From the NCBI GenBank assembly GCA_031551045.1, contig JAVBOD010000045.1, positions 1 to 18,747 of the forward strand: 18,747 bases of DNA, written 5' to 3'. The notes below the pieces were generated by a model. The model made no database searches and was not told the origin of the DNA. It saw only the letters and a list, made by a program, of their open reading frames with translations. The DNA comes from JAVBOD01 sp031551045 (GTDB lineage Bacteria; Bacteroidota; Bacteroidia; Bacteroidales; UBA932). Numbering within the stretch: position 1 is the stretch's first letter; each line of letters begins with the position of its first letter. Below, piece after piece: positions 1 through 7,296 of the stretch. The position numbers were made by a program, and so were the translations under genes.

Positions 1-21
1 CATATAACGTCAAATTATGAC

Positions 22-1090
22 GTTATTCACTTAATCAAGAGGTTACTGGTATTTTATACATACTTATCTATGTTGCATATATAACAGATGATTTTTCCTT
101 CCGCTTCGAATTATTTAAAATATATTTAACTCCCTAAAAAGTCTTCTTTACTGTTATTCAATTAAATGAATTTTACTGCATATTCTAGTGATGTTTCAGA
201 GATACTTATTTCACAGTTGATTATGTAATAGTTATTGATAATTTTTCATATGTCGAACAGCATAATAATTCCTTCTCAGCAGTTATTTGGTTAATGGTCT
301 TGCTTCTAGTGTATGCCAGTCACATGTCTTAAAATTGCAGGTTAGTATTTTCAAAATACATAGAGTTTCATATGCTGATTTCTGATCATTTCCTATTTCT
401 ATAATTTCATGAAAGTATTTTTAGTTATTTATTCACTTAATCAAGTTGTTAGTGGTGTATTATCATAATATATCTAAGATGCTTTAACCACATTAGCTTA
501 TATTCTTCTTTCAAATCTGTTACATACTTCTATTTGCCTAATTATGCAGTTACTCAATTAATTATGTGGCTTCTGGTGTATTTTGCATATTAACTTAGTT
601 GCTTATATCACAGTGGCTTTTACCTGAGTTTCCAATCATTTGAAATAAATCTAATGGTTAAAATGTCTTTCTTAATAGTTATTCACTTAAAGAAGTTGTA
701 ACTGCATATTCTGCAGATATTTCTGAGATACTTCTATAACAGTCACTTATGTCACATTTTCTAATAACTTCTAATACTTCAAACTGCATAATATCTCTTT
801 CTTAGCAGTTATTTTCTTAATTGAGTTGTTGGTTGTGTATTATGCTTATATATCCTAGTTGTTTTAACCACAGTTGCTTCTATTTCCGTTTCTAATCATA
901 TCACATAATTCTATCTGTATAAAAGTTTTTGTTAGCTGTTATTCACTTAAATAAGTTGTTACTGTGCATTCTAGTGATATTTTTACGTTGCTTACATCAA
1001 AGCTGCTTATGTCAATGTTTCTAATAATTCTTCATACTTCGAACTGCATTAAAATACTTTTTCAGCTGTCGTTTACTTAATTTATTTTTT
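22..1090. repeat. Degenerate ~130-bp tandem repeat array (8 units plus a partial ninth)
   Basis: A phased block resembling GTTATTCACTTAA recurs at about 22, 153, 282, 428, 549, 678, 808, 938 and 1068, giving unit lengths of 131, 129, 146, 121, 129, 130, 130 and 130 bp. Other blocks keep their phase within each unit: AAGTTGTTACTG near +17, a variant of AGTTGCTTATATCACAG near +50, TTTCTAATNATTTC near +83, and CTGCATAANNTCTTTCTTAGCA at the unit end. Units 2, 6 and 8 share one subtype (GCATATTCTAGTGATAT, then CTTCGAACTGCATAA). Units 1, 5 and 7 share another (TGGTGTATTNTGCATAT, then TAACCACAG). Units 3 and 4 are diverged, and unit 4 looks like a hybrid. The alternation gives a higher-order period of about 260 bp. 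The stretch is AT-rich and full of stops in every frame. The pattern resembles eukaryotic satellite DNA more than any bacterial repeat family I know. The repeat itself is clear; its origin is not. Confidence 0.85.
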
Positions 1091-1126
1091 GAAATAACTC
1101 CACCGGCCGATTTTCATGTAAGTCAA

Positions 1127-1993
1127 ATGCCCCTTCAGGCTTTCTTTTTAGATTGGCTACAATTGGACGGAGTTAACGGGCGTTGGGTGGCTTTTGTTTG
1201 CACGTACTTGAATGCGTGTTTCCTATGGATGCTTAACGTGCGCCATATTTTCCTGAAAGCGAACGAGCATCTCTTACCCTTGTGCTACATCGTGTTTGCT
1301 TCGGCGGTTCCTGAAACACAATTAGTTTTTGGCGCTCAGTTAGCAGCGGCCTTATTACTGTTGGGGACGCACTATATTTTTTCGGTCTATCAGCAAAAGC
1401 GAGGGATAGGGGCTATTTTTATAGCGGCTTTTTGTTTTTCGCTTGCATCGCTCTTTTTCTCTTCTTCCCTGGCTTTGTTGGTGTTGTTGCCGATAGCCGT
1501 ATTGATTATTCATCCCTTTGCTTGGCGCGATTGGATCGCTATGTTGGCCGGCGTGGCCACTCCTTGTTTATATGTTTTTCTATACTATTGGCTGGTTACG
1601 GGCGATATACAACAAATTGTACCCATCATTAATAATTACCATGTTGTTGAATGGCCCTTGAACATTGGCCGTGCGGATGCGGTACATTTTATTTACCTGT
1701 TGATTTTCGCTTTTTTGTTGTTAGTAGCGTTTTTTGCAGGTTTTTCGCAAGGCTCTGCCTCGAAAGTAAAAGTTTCGCATTGCTATGCTATTTTCGAATG
1801 GATGTTGTTGTTATTGATTGTCGGCTCCATCTTCTATCCGGGCAATAAATACTTGTCTCTTCCGTTGATAGCTGTTCCGGCGGCGGTGTTGGTAACAGCC
1901 TATTCTGTGGCGCCGAACAATAGAAAGGCAAAATCAAGAACAGTCTTATTCTTGCTTTATGTGGCGGCGGCGCTATTGGTGCAATTATTGTAA
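1127..1993 (+). CDS. DUF6427-like polytopic inner-membrane protein, 5'-truncated
   Basis: The 288-residue reading frame is almost entirely hydrophobic, with about seven to eight predicted membrane segments (for example around residues 75-85, 94-124, 138-157, 187-206, 223-238 and 272-288). I relate it to the conserved Bacteroidota membrane family DUF6427 from its length, its membrane pattern and the MPLxxxFLDWL-type start of the remaining part; this is recall, not a search result. Homologues would carry about 30-40 further N-terminal residues with one more membrane helix. Here the frame stays open back to 1028, but the sequence before about 1095 belongs to the AT-rich repeat array. The residues encoded at about 1095-1126 still look gene-like (TPPADFHVSQ). 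The native start is therefore missing, and the ATG at 1127 is only the first one left. No function is known. A promoter for the next gene overlaps its stop codon. Confidence 0.6.
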   Translation: MPLQAFFLDWLQLDGVNGRWVAFVCTYLNACFLWMLNVRHIFLKANEHLLPLCYIVFASAVPETQLVFGAQLAAALLLLGTHYIFSVYQQKRGIGAIFIAAFCFSLASLFFSSSLALLVLLPIAVLIIHPFAWRDWIAMLAGVATPCLYVFLYYWLVTGDIQQIVPIINNYHVVEWPLNIGRADAVHFIYLLIFAFLLLVAFFAGFSQGSASKVKVSHCYAIFEWMLLLLIVGSIFYPGNKYLSLPLIAVPAAVLVTAYSVAPNNRKAKSRTVLFLLYVAAALLVQLL

Positions 1994-2016
1994 ATGAGAG
2001 AAAATCCCTATCTTTG
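1987..2016 (+). promoter_or_regulatory. Bacteroidota-type promoter for purQ-dgkA
   Basis: TATCTTTG at 2009-2016 matches the Bacteroidota -7 consensus TAnnTTTG. ATTG at 1987-1990 is a three-of-four match to the -33 TTTG with an 18-bp spacer, slightly short of the usual 19-21. Transcription would begin near 2022, leaving a leader of about 15 nt before the purQ ATG. Confidence 0.55.
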
Positions 2017-2036
2017 ATAAAAATTTACTATATATT

Positions 2037-2726
2037 ATGAAATTTGGAGTTGTAATTTTTCCCGGTTCTAATTGCGACCACGACATGATTTATACATTTC
2101 GTGACATGCTGCACCAAGAAGTCGTGCCATTGTGGCATAAGGATGATAAGTTGAAGAATGTGGACGGAGTGCTCTTGCCGGGAGGTTTCTCTTATGGCGA
2201 TTACCTGCGTTGCGGAGCCTTGGCGAAGTTTTCTCCTATTATGAATGCCGTATTAGAGTTTGCCGATAAAGGAGGTTTTGTAATGGGCGTTTGCAACGGT
2301 TTTCAAATTCTTTGCGAAAGTGGATTGTTGCCCGGAGCCTTATTGCCCAATAATACCCAAAAATTTATTTGTAAAAATATACATTTACTTCCCAGCAGTA
2401 AAACGGCCTACACTTCCTATCATTTAGATAAAGCGAAACCGCTGAAAATTCCTATTGCCCATGCCGATGGCCGTTACTACGCCGATGAAAAAACCTTGGC
2501 CGATCTACAACTGAACGACCAGATTTTGTTCCGGTATTGTGATGAGCAGGGAAAAGTTTCGGAAGCGGTGAACCCGAACGGCTCGCTGATGAATATTGCC
2601 GGCGTCTGCAACAAAAATAAAAACGTGTATGGCATGATGCCGCATCCGGAGCGTGCTGCCGACTTGGAGTTGGGGAATACCGACGGATTACTGATATTTC
2701 AATCAATACTCAAAATGCTGCAATAG
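2037..2726 (+). CDS. purQ: Phosphoribosylformylglycinamidine synthase subunit PurQ (glutaminase)
   Basis: This is the glutamine amidotransferase subunit of FGAM synthase, which releases ammonia from glutamine for the fourth step of purine biosynthesis in the cytoplasm. The 229-residue protein is a complete class-I (triad) glutaminase of normal PurQ length. The nucleophile is Cys86 in GVCNGFQ, and the His203-Glu205 pair sits in MMPHPERA. The N-terminal FPGSNCDHD and PGGFSYGDYLRCGALA motifs are diagnostic of PurQ rather than of other glutaminases. A stand-alone PurQ implies that separate purL and purS genes exist elsewhere in the genome. The gene has its own TAnnTTTG promoter and is followed two bases later by the kinase gene, so the two are probably cotranscribed. 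Confidence 0.95.
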   Translation: MKFGVVIFPGSNCDHDMIYTFRDMLHQEVVPLWHKDDKLKNVDGVLLPGGFSYGDYLRCGALAKFSPIMNAVLEFADKGGFVMGVCNGFQILCESGLLPGALLPNNTQKFICKNIHLLPSSKTAYTSYHLDKAKPLKIPIAHADGRYYADEKTLADLQLNDQILFRYCDEQGKVSEAVNPNGSLMNIAGVCNKNKNVYGMMPHPERAADLELGNTDGLLIFQSILKMLQ

Positions 2727-2728
2727 CC

Positions 2729-3106
2729 ATGGAAAAAGAAAAATTTTCAGTCCGGGAAAGGTTGAAAAGTTTTACGTATGCTTTCAACGGATTGAAAATT
2801 TTATTTGGAAATGAACATAATGCCCGCATTCATTTAGTAATCGCTGTTTGTGCTATTCTTCTCGGAGTGTTACTACACATTTCTTTTGCAGAATGGCTAT
2901 TTATTATACTGGCTATAGGACTTGTATTTGCTATGGAAGCAATTAATTCTTCTATTGAATATTTAGCCGACCATGTAACGACGGATTATCATCGGCAAAT
3001 TAAAAAAGTGAAAGATTTATCAGCCGTGGCCGTATTACTTGTAGCCTTGGCAGCCTTGGCCACCGGCCTTGTTATTTTTCTTCCTAAGTTGATAGCCCTA
3101 TGGTAG
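2729..3106 (+). CDS. Diacylglycerol kinase / undecaprenol kinase family protein (DgkA-type)
   Basis: A 125-residue integral membrane lipid kinase. It has the family hallmarks GNEHNARIH (residues 27-35), FAMEAINSSIEYLAD (about 68-81) and KDLSAVAV (95-102), with three hydrophobic segments around 36-50, 54-73 and 98-118. Gram-negative DgkA phosphorylates diacylglycerol, whereas many relatives outside Proteobacteria phosphorylate undecaprenol; sequence alone does not separate these here. The start codon lies two bases after the purQ stop, so translation is probably coupled. The stop codon overlaps the ATG of a following small frame (CTATGGTAG). Confidence 0.9.
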   Translation: MEKEKFSVRERLKSFTYAFNGLKILFGNEHNARIHLVIAVCAILLGVLLHISFAEWLFIILAIGLVFAMEAINSSIEYLADHVTTDYHRQIKKVKDLSAVAVLLVALAALATGLVIFLPKLIALW

Positions 3107-3299
3107 AACGCTTGAAAGAGTATCATCGTTGGAACAGTTGGGATATTCTCAACGACCCGTTTTCCTTATTGTTAGATAGTAGCGACCGGTTAATAAACCC
3201 ATTGGCTCACCCGCGCACATGTGGAGAATGCCCCTGTTTATGGGCATCCTGCTGAATATGATGTTCTGGTCGTTGAAGGCGATAAGGTCGGGGAAATAA
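3100..3299 (+). pseudogene. Possible small membrane-protein gene split by a single-base frameshift
   Basis: An ATG at 3100 overlaps the last codons of the kinase gene by seven bases, the arrangement expected for translational coupling. Frame one reads 51 codons to TGA at 3253, starting MVERLKEYHRWNSWDILND and becoming implausible after LAHP (TCGECPCLW). A second frame is open from 3183 and reads MWRMPLFMGILLNMMFWSLK to TAA at 3297; it looks like a membrane segment ending in basic residues. A one-base shift between about 3183 and 3219 would join them into one protein of about 66 residues. I do not recognise the family. It could be a real frameshift mutation, a base-calling error or chance. Confidence 0.35.
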
Positions 3300-3355
3300 T
3301 ACACAATCTCCTTTCAATAGAGGAGCATTTAGCTGTATGTTCCCAAATGAAAATC

Positions 3356-3562
3356 TTAGTTGCAAACGACATCCTGTTTCGTTGCTTCTTTCTTCTTTTG
3401 ATAAATGATTATTCCTGCTACTATTATTATTGCACTCGATAGACTTGCAAAAGCAAGGCAAATAGAAGGTGTAACAGCCTTATTCAGGATAATTGTTGAA
3501 ATAGAAAATAACATCAGCGAAATACTGAAAGTGAAAACTTTGCATAGAAGTAAGTTGCTCAT
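3356..3562 (-). CDS. Small hypothetical membrane protein (68 aa)
   Basis: The predicted product starts MSNLLLCKVFTFSISLM. It has two hydrophobic segments, about residues 8-27 and 33-53, joined by a short polar loop and followed by a basic tail (YQKKKEATKQ), as expected for a two-helix inner-membrane protein with its C-terminus in the cytoplasm. I recognise no family. The start lies in AT-rich DNA with no convincing promoter; CAAAAGTG at 3576-3583 reads as CACTTTTG on this strand, one mismatch from TAnnTTTG, but no -33 element is seen at the right distance. Competing frames over the same DNA look less protein-like. It may belong to the accessory patch shared with the lipoprotein to its right. 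Confidence 0.4.
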   Translation of the reverse strand: MSNLLLCKVFTFSISLMLFSISTIILNKAVTPSICLAFASLSSAIIIVAGIIIYQKKKEATKQDVVCN

Positions 3563-3992
3563 AGTCGTTTTTATTCAAAAGTGAATGTATAAAAAGCTTT
3601 TCATGTTACGAACCAAAATACTGTGAGGTATTAAGATTATTTTAAGATAAAAGTCCGTTTGTTGTTTATATTGCAATACCTAATAAGACATAGAAAATAA
3701 TCATGCCTTTTCTCTTTAATTACATACTCACAACGTTACGGTTAGAAAAGTAAATCTCGACAGATAAGCAATACAAAGAAATATATCGCTTGTTTAGATT
3801 TCGGACGCAATTTAGAAAGTGAATTTTAATTTAACAAATACAAAGACACCTTTTTGTTTCAAAATATTTTAAATAATTGAAGTTCAATATAATATTTTAA
3901 TACCTAAATATTATAAATTAAAAAAACGATATGTAACCCAAAATACTGTTATGTCTATGACCTTGCTTATTTTCCAATGTTATATAGCCATG
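3563..3992. other. AT-rich intergenic stretch without a recognisable gene
   Basis: No reading frame of useful length, tRNA or known structured RNA is visible. The stretch has many A and T runs, and a 12-bp direct repeat CCAAAATACTGT at 3613-3624 and 3938-3949. AATACCTAA also occurs twice. These are too short to call an element; at most they hint at an old insertion or decayed sequence. Confidence 0.5.
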
Positions 3993-4027
3993 AAAAAATC
4001 TACTTGCAAAGCAGGTGGATTTTTTTT
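3993..4027. terminator. Bidirectional Rho-independent terminator
   Basis: An A-run, an 11-bp stem (3997-4007 pairing with 4011-4021, with two G-T pairs), an AAA loop and an eight-T run form a classic hairpin. The A-run on the left becomes a T-run on the minus strand, so it can stop transcription both ways. It lies about 30 bp past the stop of the leucine-rich-repeat lipoprotein gene and most likely serves that gene. Confidence 0.75.
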
Positions 4028-4057
4028 GTAAATAAAATGCTGTTTGAATATTAATCC

Positions 4058-5086
4058 TTAATAGAACATCCATCCTTTATCTATGGCTAATTGTTGATTA
4101 CATTGCTCTGAACCAGGGTTCTCTCTTATTGATATACGATAAAAATCATATTGATTAGGTGTTCCTGTGGGCAATGATTGAAAGAATGTATTTAAAGCTT
4201 CTTTTTCTAATTGATTATCATACAAAGAAGCTGCCTTTAATTCTTTAAAGACAGCCGGCAAGGTGAATCCGGTTAATGCGGAATTTTCAATATTAATGGA
4301 TTGCAAATTTGTTTGATTATAGAGATTAATGACTTTTACCTCACTATTATTTATCGTTAAATATTTTAATTGGTTATTGCTTGTTAAATCAATAGATTCC
4401 CAATTATTATAAGACAGGTATAAGGATTCTAAATTTTTATAATTTTCAAGCTTAACTTTATCTTGGGTCAAAAGAGCACAACTATATATCGAAATAAATT
4501 TTAGATTAGATGGTAGCGTTAGTGTATTTAAAAGTTGATTATATCCAAGAATAATGCCTTCCAGCTTGGAAATTTTAGAATAATCTATGGATGTGAAAAG
4601 TGTTGCATTCAATCCTATATATTTTAGAGCCGGTAATTTACTGATATCGAAGCTTGTCATATCTTCTACACCTAGCAAAATTAAATTAGTAAGAGACGGG
4701 CATGATTTTATATTGATTGACTTAACGATACTAGCCATTACATCCTGATGGAGTGGATCTGGTTTTGTTCTAAAATTTTCTAGCTCTTTGCCTGATATTT
4801 TTATCGTGTATTCAACTATTGCCGATATCTCAGGATATTGGTGGGAAGCATCTTGTGCGCTCCAAGAATCATTACCATCGCCATTATATTTATAGGGTGT
4901 TGTTCCATCCCCCCAATCAATAGTAATATTTTTAGCAGTAAAAGAAAATTCGGTTCCCCTATAAGAAGCATCGGTTCGAACCGATAATTCCAATTCAAAG
5001 GAAGCTCCCCTGGAATCCTCATCTTTTGAGCAGGATAAAATTAAGGTTGATGTTATAGCCAAAATAAAGAGTTTAAAAAGTTTCAT
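4058..5086 (-). CDS. Leucine-rich-repeat lipoprotein, probably surface-exposed
   Basis: A 342-residue lipoprotein. It has a type II signal peptide with lipobox LILSC and lipidated Cys19, followed immediately by SKDEDS. That acidic stretch after the cysteine resembles the lipoprotein export signal that places Bacteroidota lipoproteins on the outer face of the outer membrane. Residues 50-65 contain ITIDWGDGTT, the WGDG turn of PKD-like beta domains. From about 125 to 315 there are irregular leucine-rich repeats of about 21-22 residues (for example NLESLYLSYNNWESIDL and QLKYLTINNSEVKVINL). Such proteins usually bind proteins or glycans; the partner is unknown. The gene is clearly more AT-rich than its neighbours, has its own promoter and terminator, and looks like an accessory insertion. 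Confidence 0.8.
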   Translation of the reverse strand: MKLFKLFILAITSTLILSCSKDEDSRGASFELELSVRTDASYRGTEFSFTAKNITIDWGDGTTPYKYNGDGNDSWSAQDASHQYPEISAIVEYTIKISGKELENFRTKPDPLHQDVMASIVKSINIKSCPSLTNLILLGVEDMTSFDISKLPALKYIGLNATLFTSIDYSKISKLEGIILGYNQLLNTLTLPSNLKFISIYSCALLTQDKVKLENYKNLESLYLSYNNWESIDLTSNNQLKYLTINNSEVKVINLYNQTNLQSINIENSALTGFTLPAVFKELKAASLYDNQLEKEALNTFFQSLPTGTPNQYDFYRISIRENPGSEQCNQQLAIDKGWMFY

Positions 5087-5114
5087 AAAATAAAATATAG
5101 TGTTAGATTTTTGG

Positions 5115-5145
5115 TAAAGGTAAAAATAAATACAATACAGACAAA
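5115..5145 (-). promoter_or_regulatory. Promoter of the leucine-rich-repeat lipoprotein gene
   Basis: Read on the minus strand, TTTG (5145-5142) is followed after 19 bp by TACCTTTA (5122-5115). This is the Bacteroidota -33/-7 arrangement with one mismatch in the last base of -7. Transcription would start near 5108, about 20 nt before the ATG at 5086. Confidence 0.5.
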
Positions 5146-5221
5146 GACCTGATTTTATACAATTAAATAAATCTTGGACAATGAGAAAAATAATGAACCT
5201 CGTTTTTTGTGTTGGCCATTT

Positions 5222-7243
5222 TTAAGTAGCTGTAGTGTCCACCACAGCTTCCTCAATCACCATGGTTTCGTCTTCTAATACAGGAGGAGTGGGAGAGGTG
5301 TGTTTTTGCAATAATTCCGGTGAATTTCCGGCAATAAAATCCAAGCCTTTATCAATCTGTCCGTACAGTTCGCGGATGCGTTCAATGAGGCGTGTAATCA
5401 TTTGCGACGACAGGTTATCCGTTTTCCGTTGCGTGTAATCCGTCAGGTTGCTCACGTCGCGTTTCAACTCTTGCACGCGTTTTCCGATAATCACAGCACT
5501 TACCGATGTTGTGTCGCCGGCATATTCGCGGGCAAAATTTTCTGCTGCTAAGTTTGTTTTTGCCATATATGCCAGCAGTTTTTCTTCGGTTTCGTGAACG
5601 GTAGCTTCGAATTGTTTCAACGCCGCGGCTTTCATATTTTCTTCGTAGCGGTTGTTGAAATCGAGCAGAGCCGATACGGAACGCTCGCGGCAACGCATGC
5701 AATTCGTGTTGTTGATTTTTTGCTTCAACATTTCGCACACACTCAAATTATTCGTAGTGGCTTGCGTTTGCTCAATTTTCTGAATATCAGCCTCAAATAA
5801 TTTTTTATATAAAAATTCTTCGGCATGGTCTATCTGATTGCGGATGAGTTGTCCGTCCTGTGTTTTCTCCGTAAATTCGGGTTTAAATCTGTCGGCAAAG
5901 TGCAGGGCGCGTACAGCTTCGTCTATTTCGCTATCCTTGCCGGGAAGCCCATTCCGCTCAATATGTGTCATCGTACGTACCAAATCTTTTACCGATTTCA
6001 GATTGTGGTCTTCTTCCAAATATAATTCGGCGTATTCTATATTCGAAAGATATTCTTGTTTGAAGATATGCTGAAACATATTGTTCTCGCGATTTTTGAA
6101 ATTCGTATCATGATAAATGCGCAGCAACATCCGGTATTGTTGCGCGAGGTTCGACAAGCCGTTCATCGCCGCTTCCGTATTGCCCATTTTGAAATTTAGC
6201 CGGTACATTTCCAAATTGCTTTTAAAAGCTGCAAAAGCGGAAAGGAAAATAATGAACTCTTTTTCCTGCCGGTAGGTCTCTTCGCTGATGAGCCCATTGT
6301 TGTAATTGTTTTCCACTCGCACTTTCCGCCGGTCGATATACGCGGTGTTCACTTCGTCGCCGGTAATGTTTTCCATATTGTACAGCGATTTATAGTTGGC
6401 CACGATAATCAACGGATATTGTCCGTAGCCCAATAATTCCGCCAATTTATTACGGGAGAGGCTATGTTGTTGCGTGGTGTCCAAATACGCTTTCAACTTG
6501 GCAAAATTGATTCTGATAGGCGTACTATTGGCCGTCACGGCAGTATAAACATGCACGGAATGCAGGCGTGTATCGAAATTTTTCTGCTCGAACAAACGGA
6601 TGGTCGAGGTAAAACGATATTCTTTTTTACGACTGTTCGTCTCGATAAAATTACCGAATTCGCCGATGAGCGAAAATACGGCTGTGGTAGGATTGAGAAG
6701 CGTAGCAAGGTCTTTCAGCTGTTTCCCGATGAATCCGAGAATCACATCGCGGTCGCTTTGCGTGATGGCGCGTACTTCAATCTTTGCATCAATGCGGTCT
6801 TTGGCTGAGTATAATGGAAGGTTGTCAATAATACGAACGCTTTCGATGTTGTCGCTGACAAACGTTTGGTATTGCTCTTTTTTATCCTTGTTGACTTGAA
6901 AATTGTACAACGGATACATCATGCTGTTGTCGCCGAAAAATTTCACATTCTGCAATTCCGCGCTGATGAACAGGTATTCTAATTTTTCTTCTTCCAATCC
7001 TTTTTTTCTCCGGAAGGTGGCTTCTCCCTTACGGTCGTATATTTTTTCGAATAGTGTTTCGTTGATAAGTTTGCCGAATTTGTTGGCGTTGAGTAAATAA
7101 ATATCCGTCGAAAGGTATTGCCATTCTTCGGTAAAAGGAAAACTCGTCGTGTCGCTGAAAAACAAGCGTGTTTCAATGTTTTGCTGCGCAAAAACGCCAC
7201 AAAAAACAAAGATAGCTGCAATAAACAACCCTATTTTTTTCAT
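5222..7243 (-). CDS. Large secreted or periplasmic protein of unknown function (673 aa)
   Basis: I do not recognise the family. The protein begins with a clear Sec signal peptide (MKKIGLFIAAIFVFCGVFAQ, cleavage probably after VFA at residue 19). There is no lipobox, no outer-membrane C-terminal signature and no PorSS-type sorting domain. Residues 20-250 look mixed alpha/beta. Residues 300-660 look almost entirely helical, with charged heptad-like stretches at about 535-640 suggesting coiled coil. Three cysteines outside the signal peptide, C503, C515 and C518, include a CMRC pair that could bind metal or form a disulfide. The tail (about 650-673) is low-complexity and rich in Pro, Glu and Val. 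It has its own promoter just past the UbiD stop. A structural or envelope-associated role is only a guess. Confidence 0.75.
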   Translation of the reverse strand: MKKIGLFIAAIFVFCGVFAQQNIETRLFFSDTTSFPFTEEWQYLSTDIYLLNANKFGKLINETLFEKIYDRKGEATFRRKKGLEEEKLEYLFISAELQNVKFFGDNSMMYPLYNFQVNKDKKEQYQTFVSDNIESVRIIDNLPLYSAKDRIDAKIEVRAITQSDRDVILGFIGKQLKDLATLLNPTTAVFSLIGEFGNFIETNSRKKEYRFTSTIRLFEQKNFDTRLHSVHVYTAVTANSTPIRINFAKLKAYLDTTQQHSLSRNKLAELLGYGQYPLIIVANYKSLYNMENITGDEVNTAYIDRRKVRVENNYNNGLISEETYRQEKEFIIFLSAFAAFKSNLEMYRLNFKMGNTEAAMNGLSNLAQQYRMLLRIYHDTNFKNRENNMFQHIFKQEYLSNIEYAELYLEEDHNLKSVKDLVRTMTHIERNGLPGKDSEIDEAVRALHFADRFKPEFTEKTQDGQLIRNQIDHAEEFLYKKLFEADIQKIEQTQATTNNLSVCEMLKQKINNTNCMRCRERSVSALLDFNNRYEENMKAAALKQFEATVHETEEKLLAYMAKTNLAAENFAREYAGDTTSVSAVIIGKRVQELKRDVSNLTDYTQRKTDNLSSQMITRLIERIRELYGQIDKGLDFIAGNSPELLQKHTSPTPPVLEDETMVIEEAVVDTTAT

Positions 7244-7265
7244 GCTTCAAAAAATAAAAACGATG

Positions 7266-7296
7266 CAAAAGTACATAAAATTCACGGTTTTACAAT
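7266..7296 (-). promoter_or_regulatory. Promoter of the 673-residue secreted protein gene
   Basis: On the minus strand TACTTTTG (7273-7266) matches TAnnTTTG exactly, and ATTG (7296-7293) stands 19 bp upstream as a three-of-four -33 element. It overlaps the stop codon of the UbiD-family gene, so the secreted protein can be expressed independently of the pyrF-UbiD genes. The predicted start is near 7259. Confidence 0.6.

Noticed and set aside
22..1090. CRISPR array or plasmid iterons
   Set aside because: Units are about 130 bp, diverged along their full length and have no identical short repeat alternating with unique spacers. They are also much longer than iterons.
3207..3461. Overlapping small frames on both strands (3207-3461 minus, 3221-3442 plus)
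   Set aside because: Their peptides look random. The 3356-3562 minus frame is a better membrane protein, and the two frames at 3100-3299 better explain the left part.
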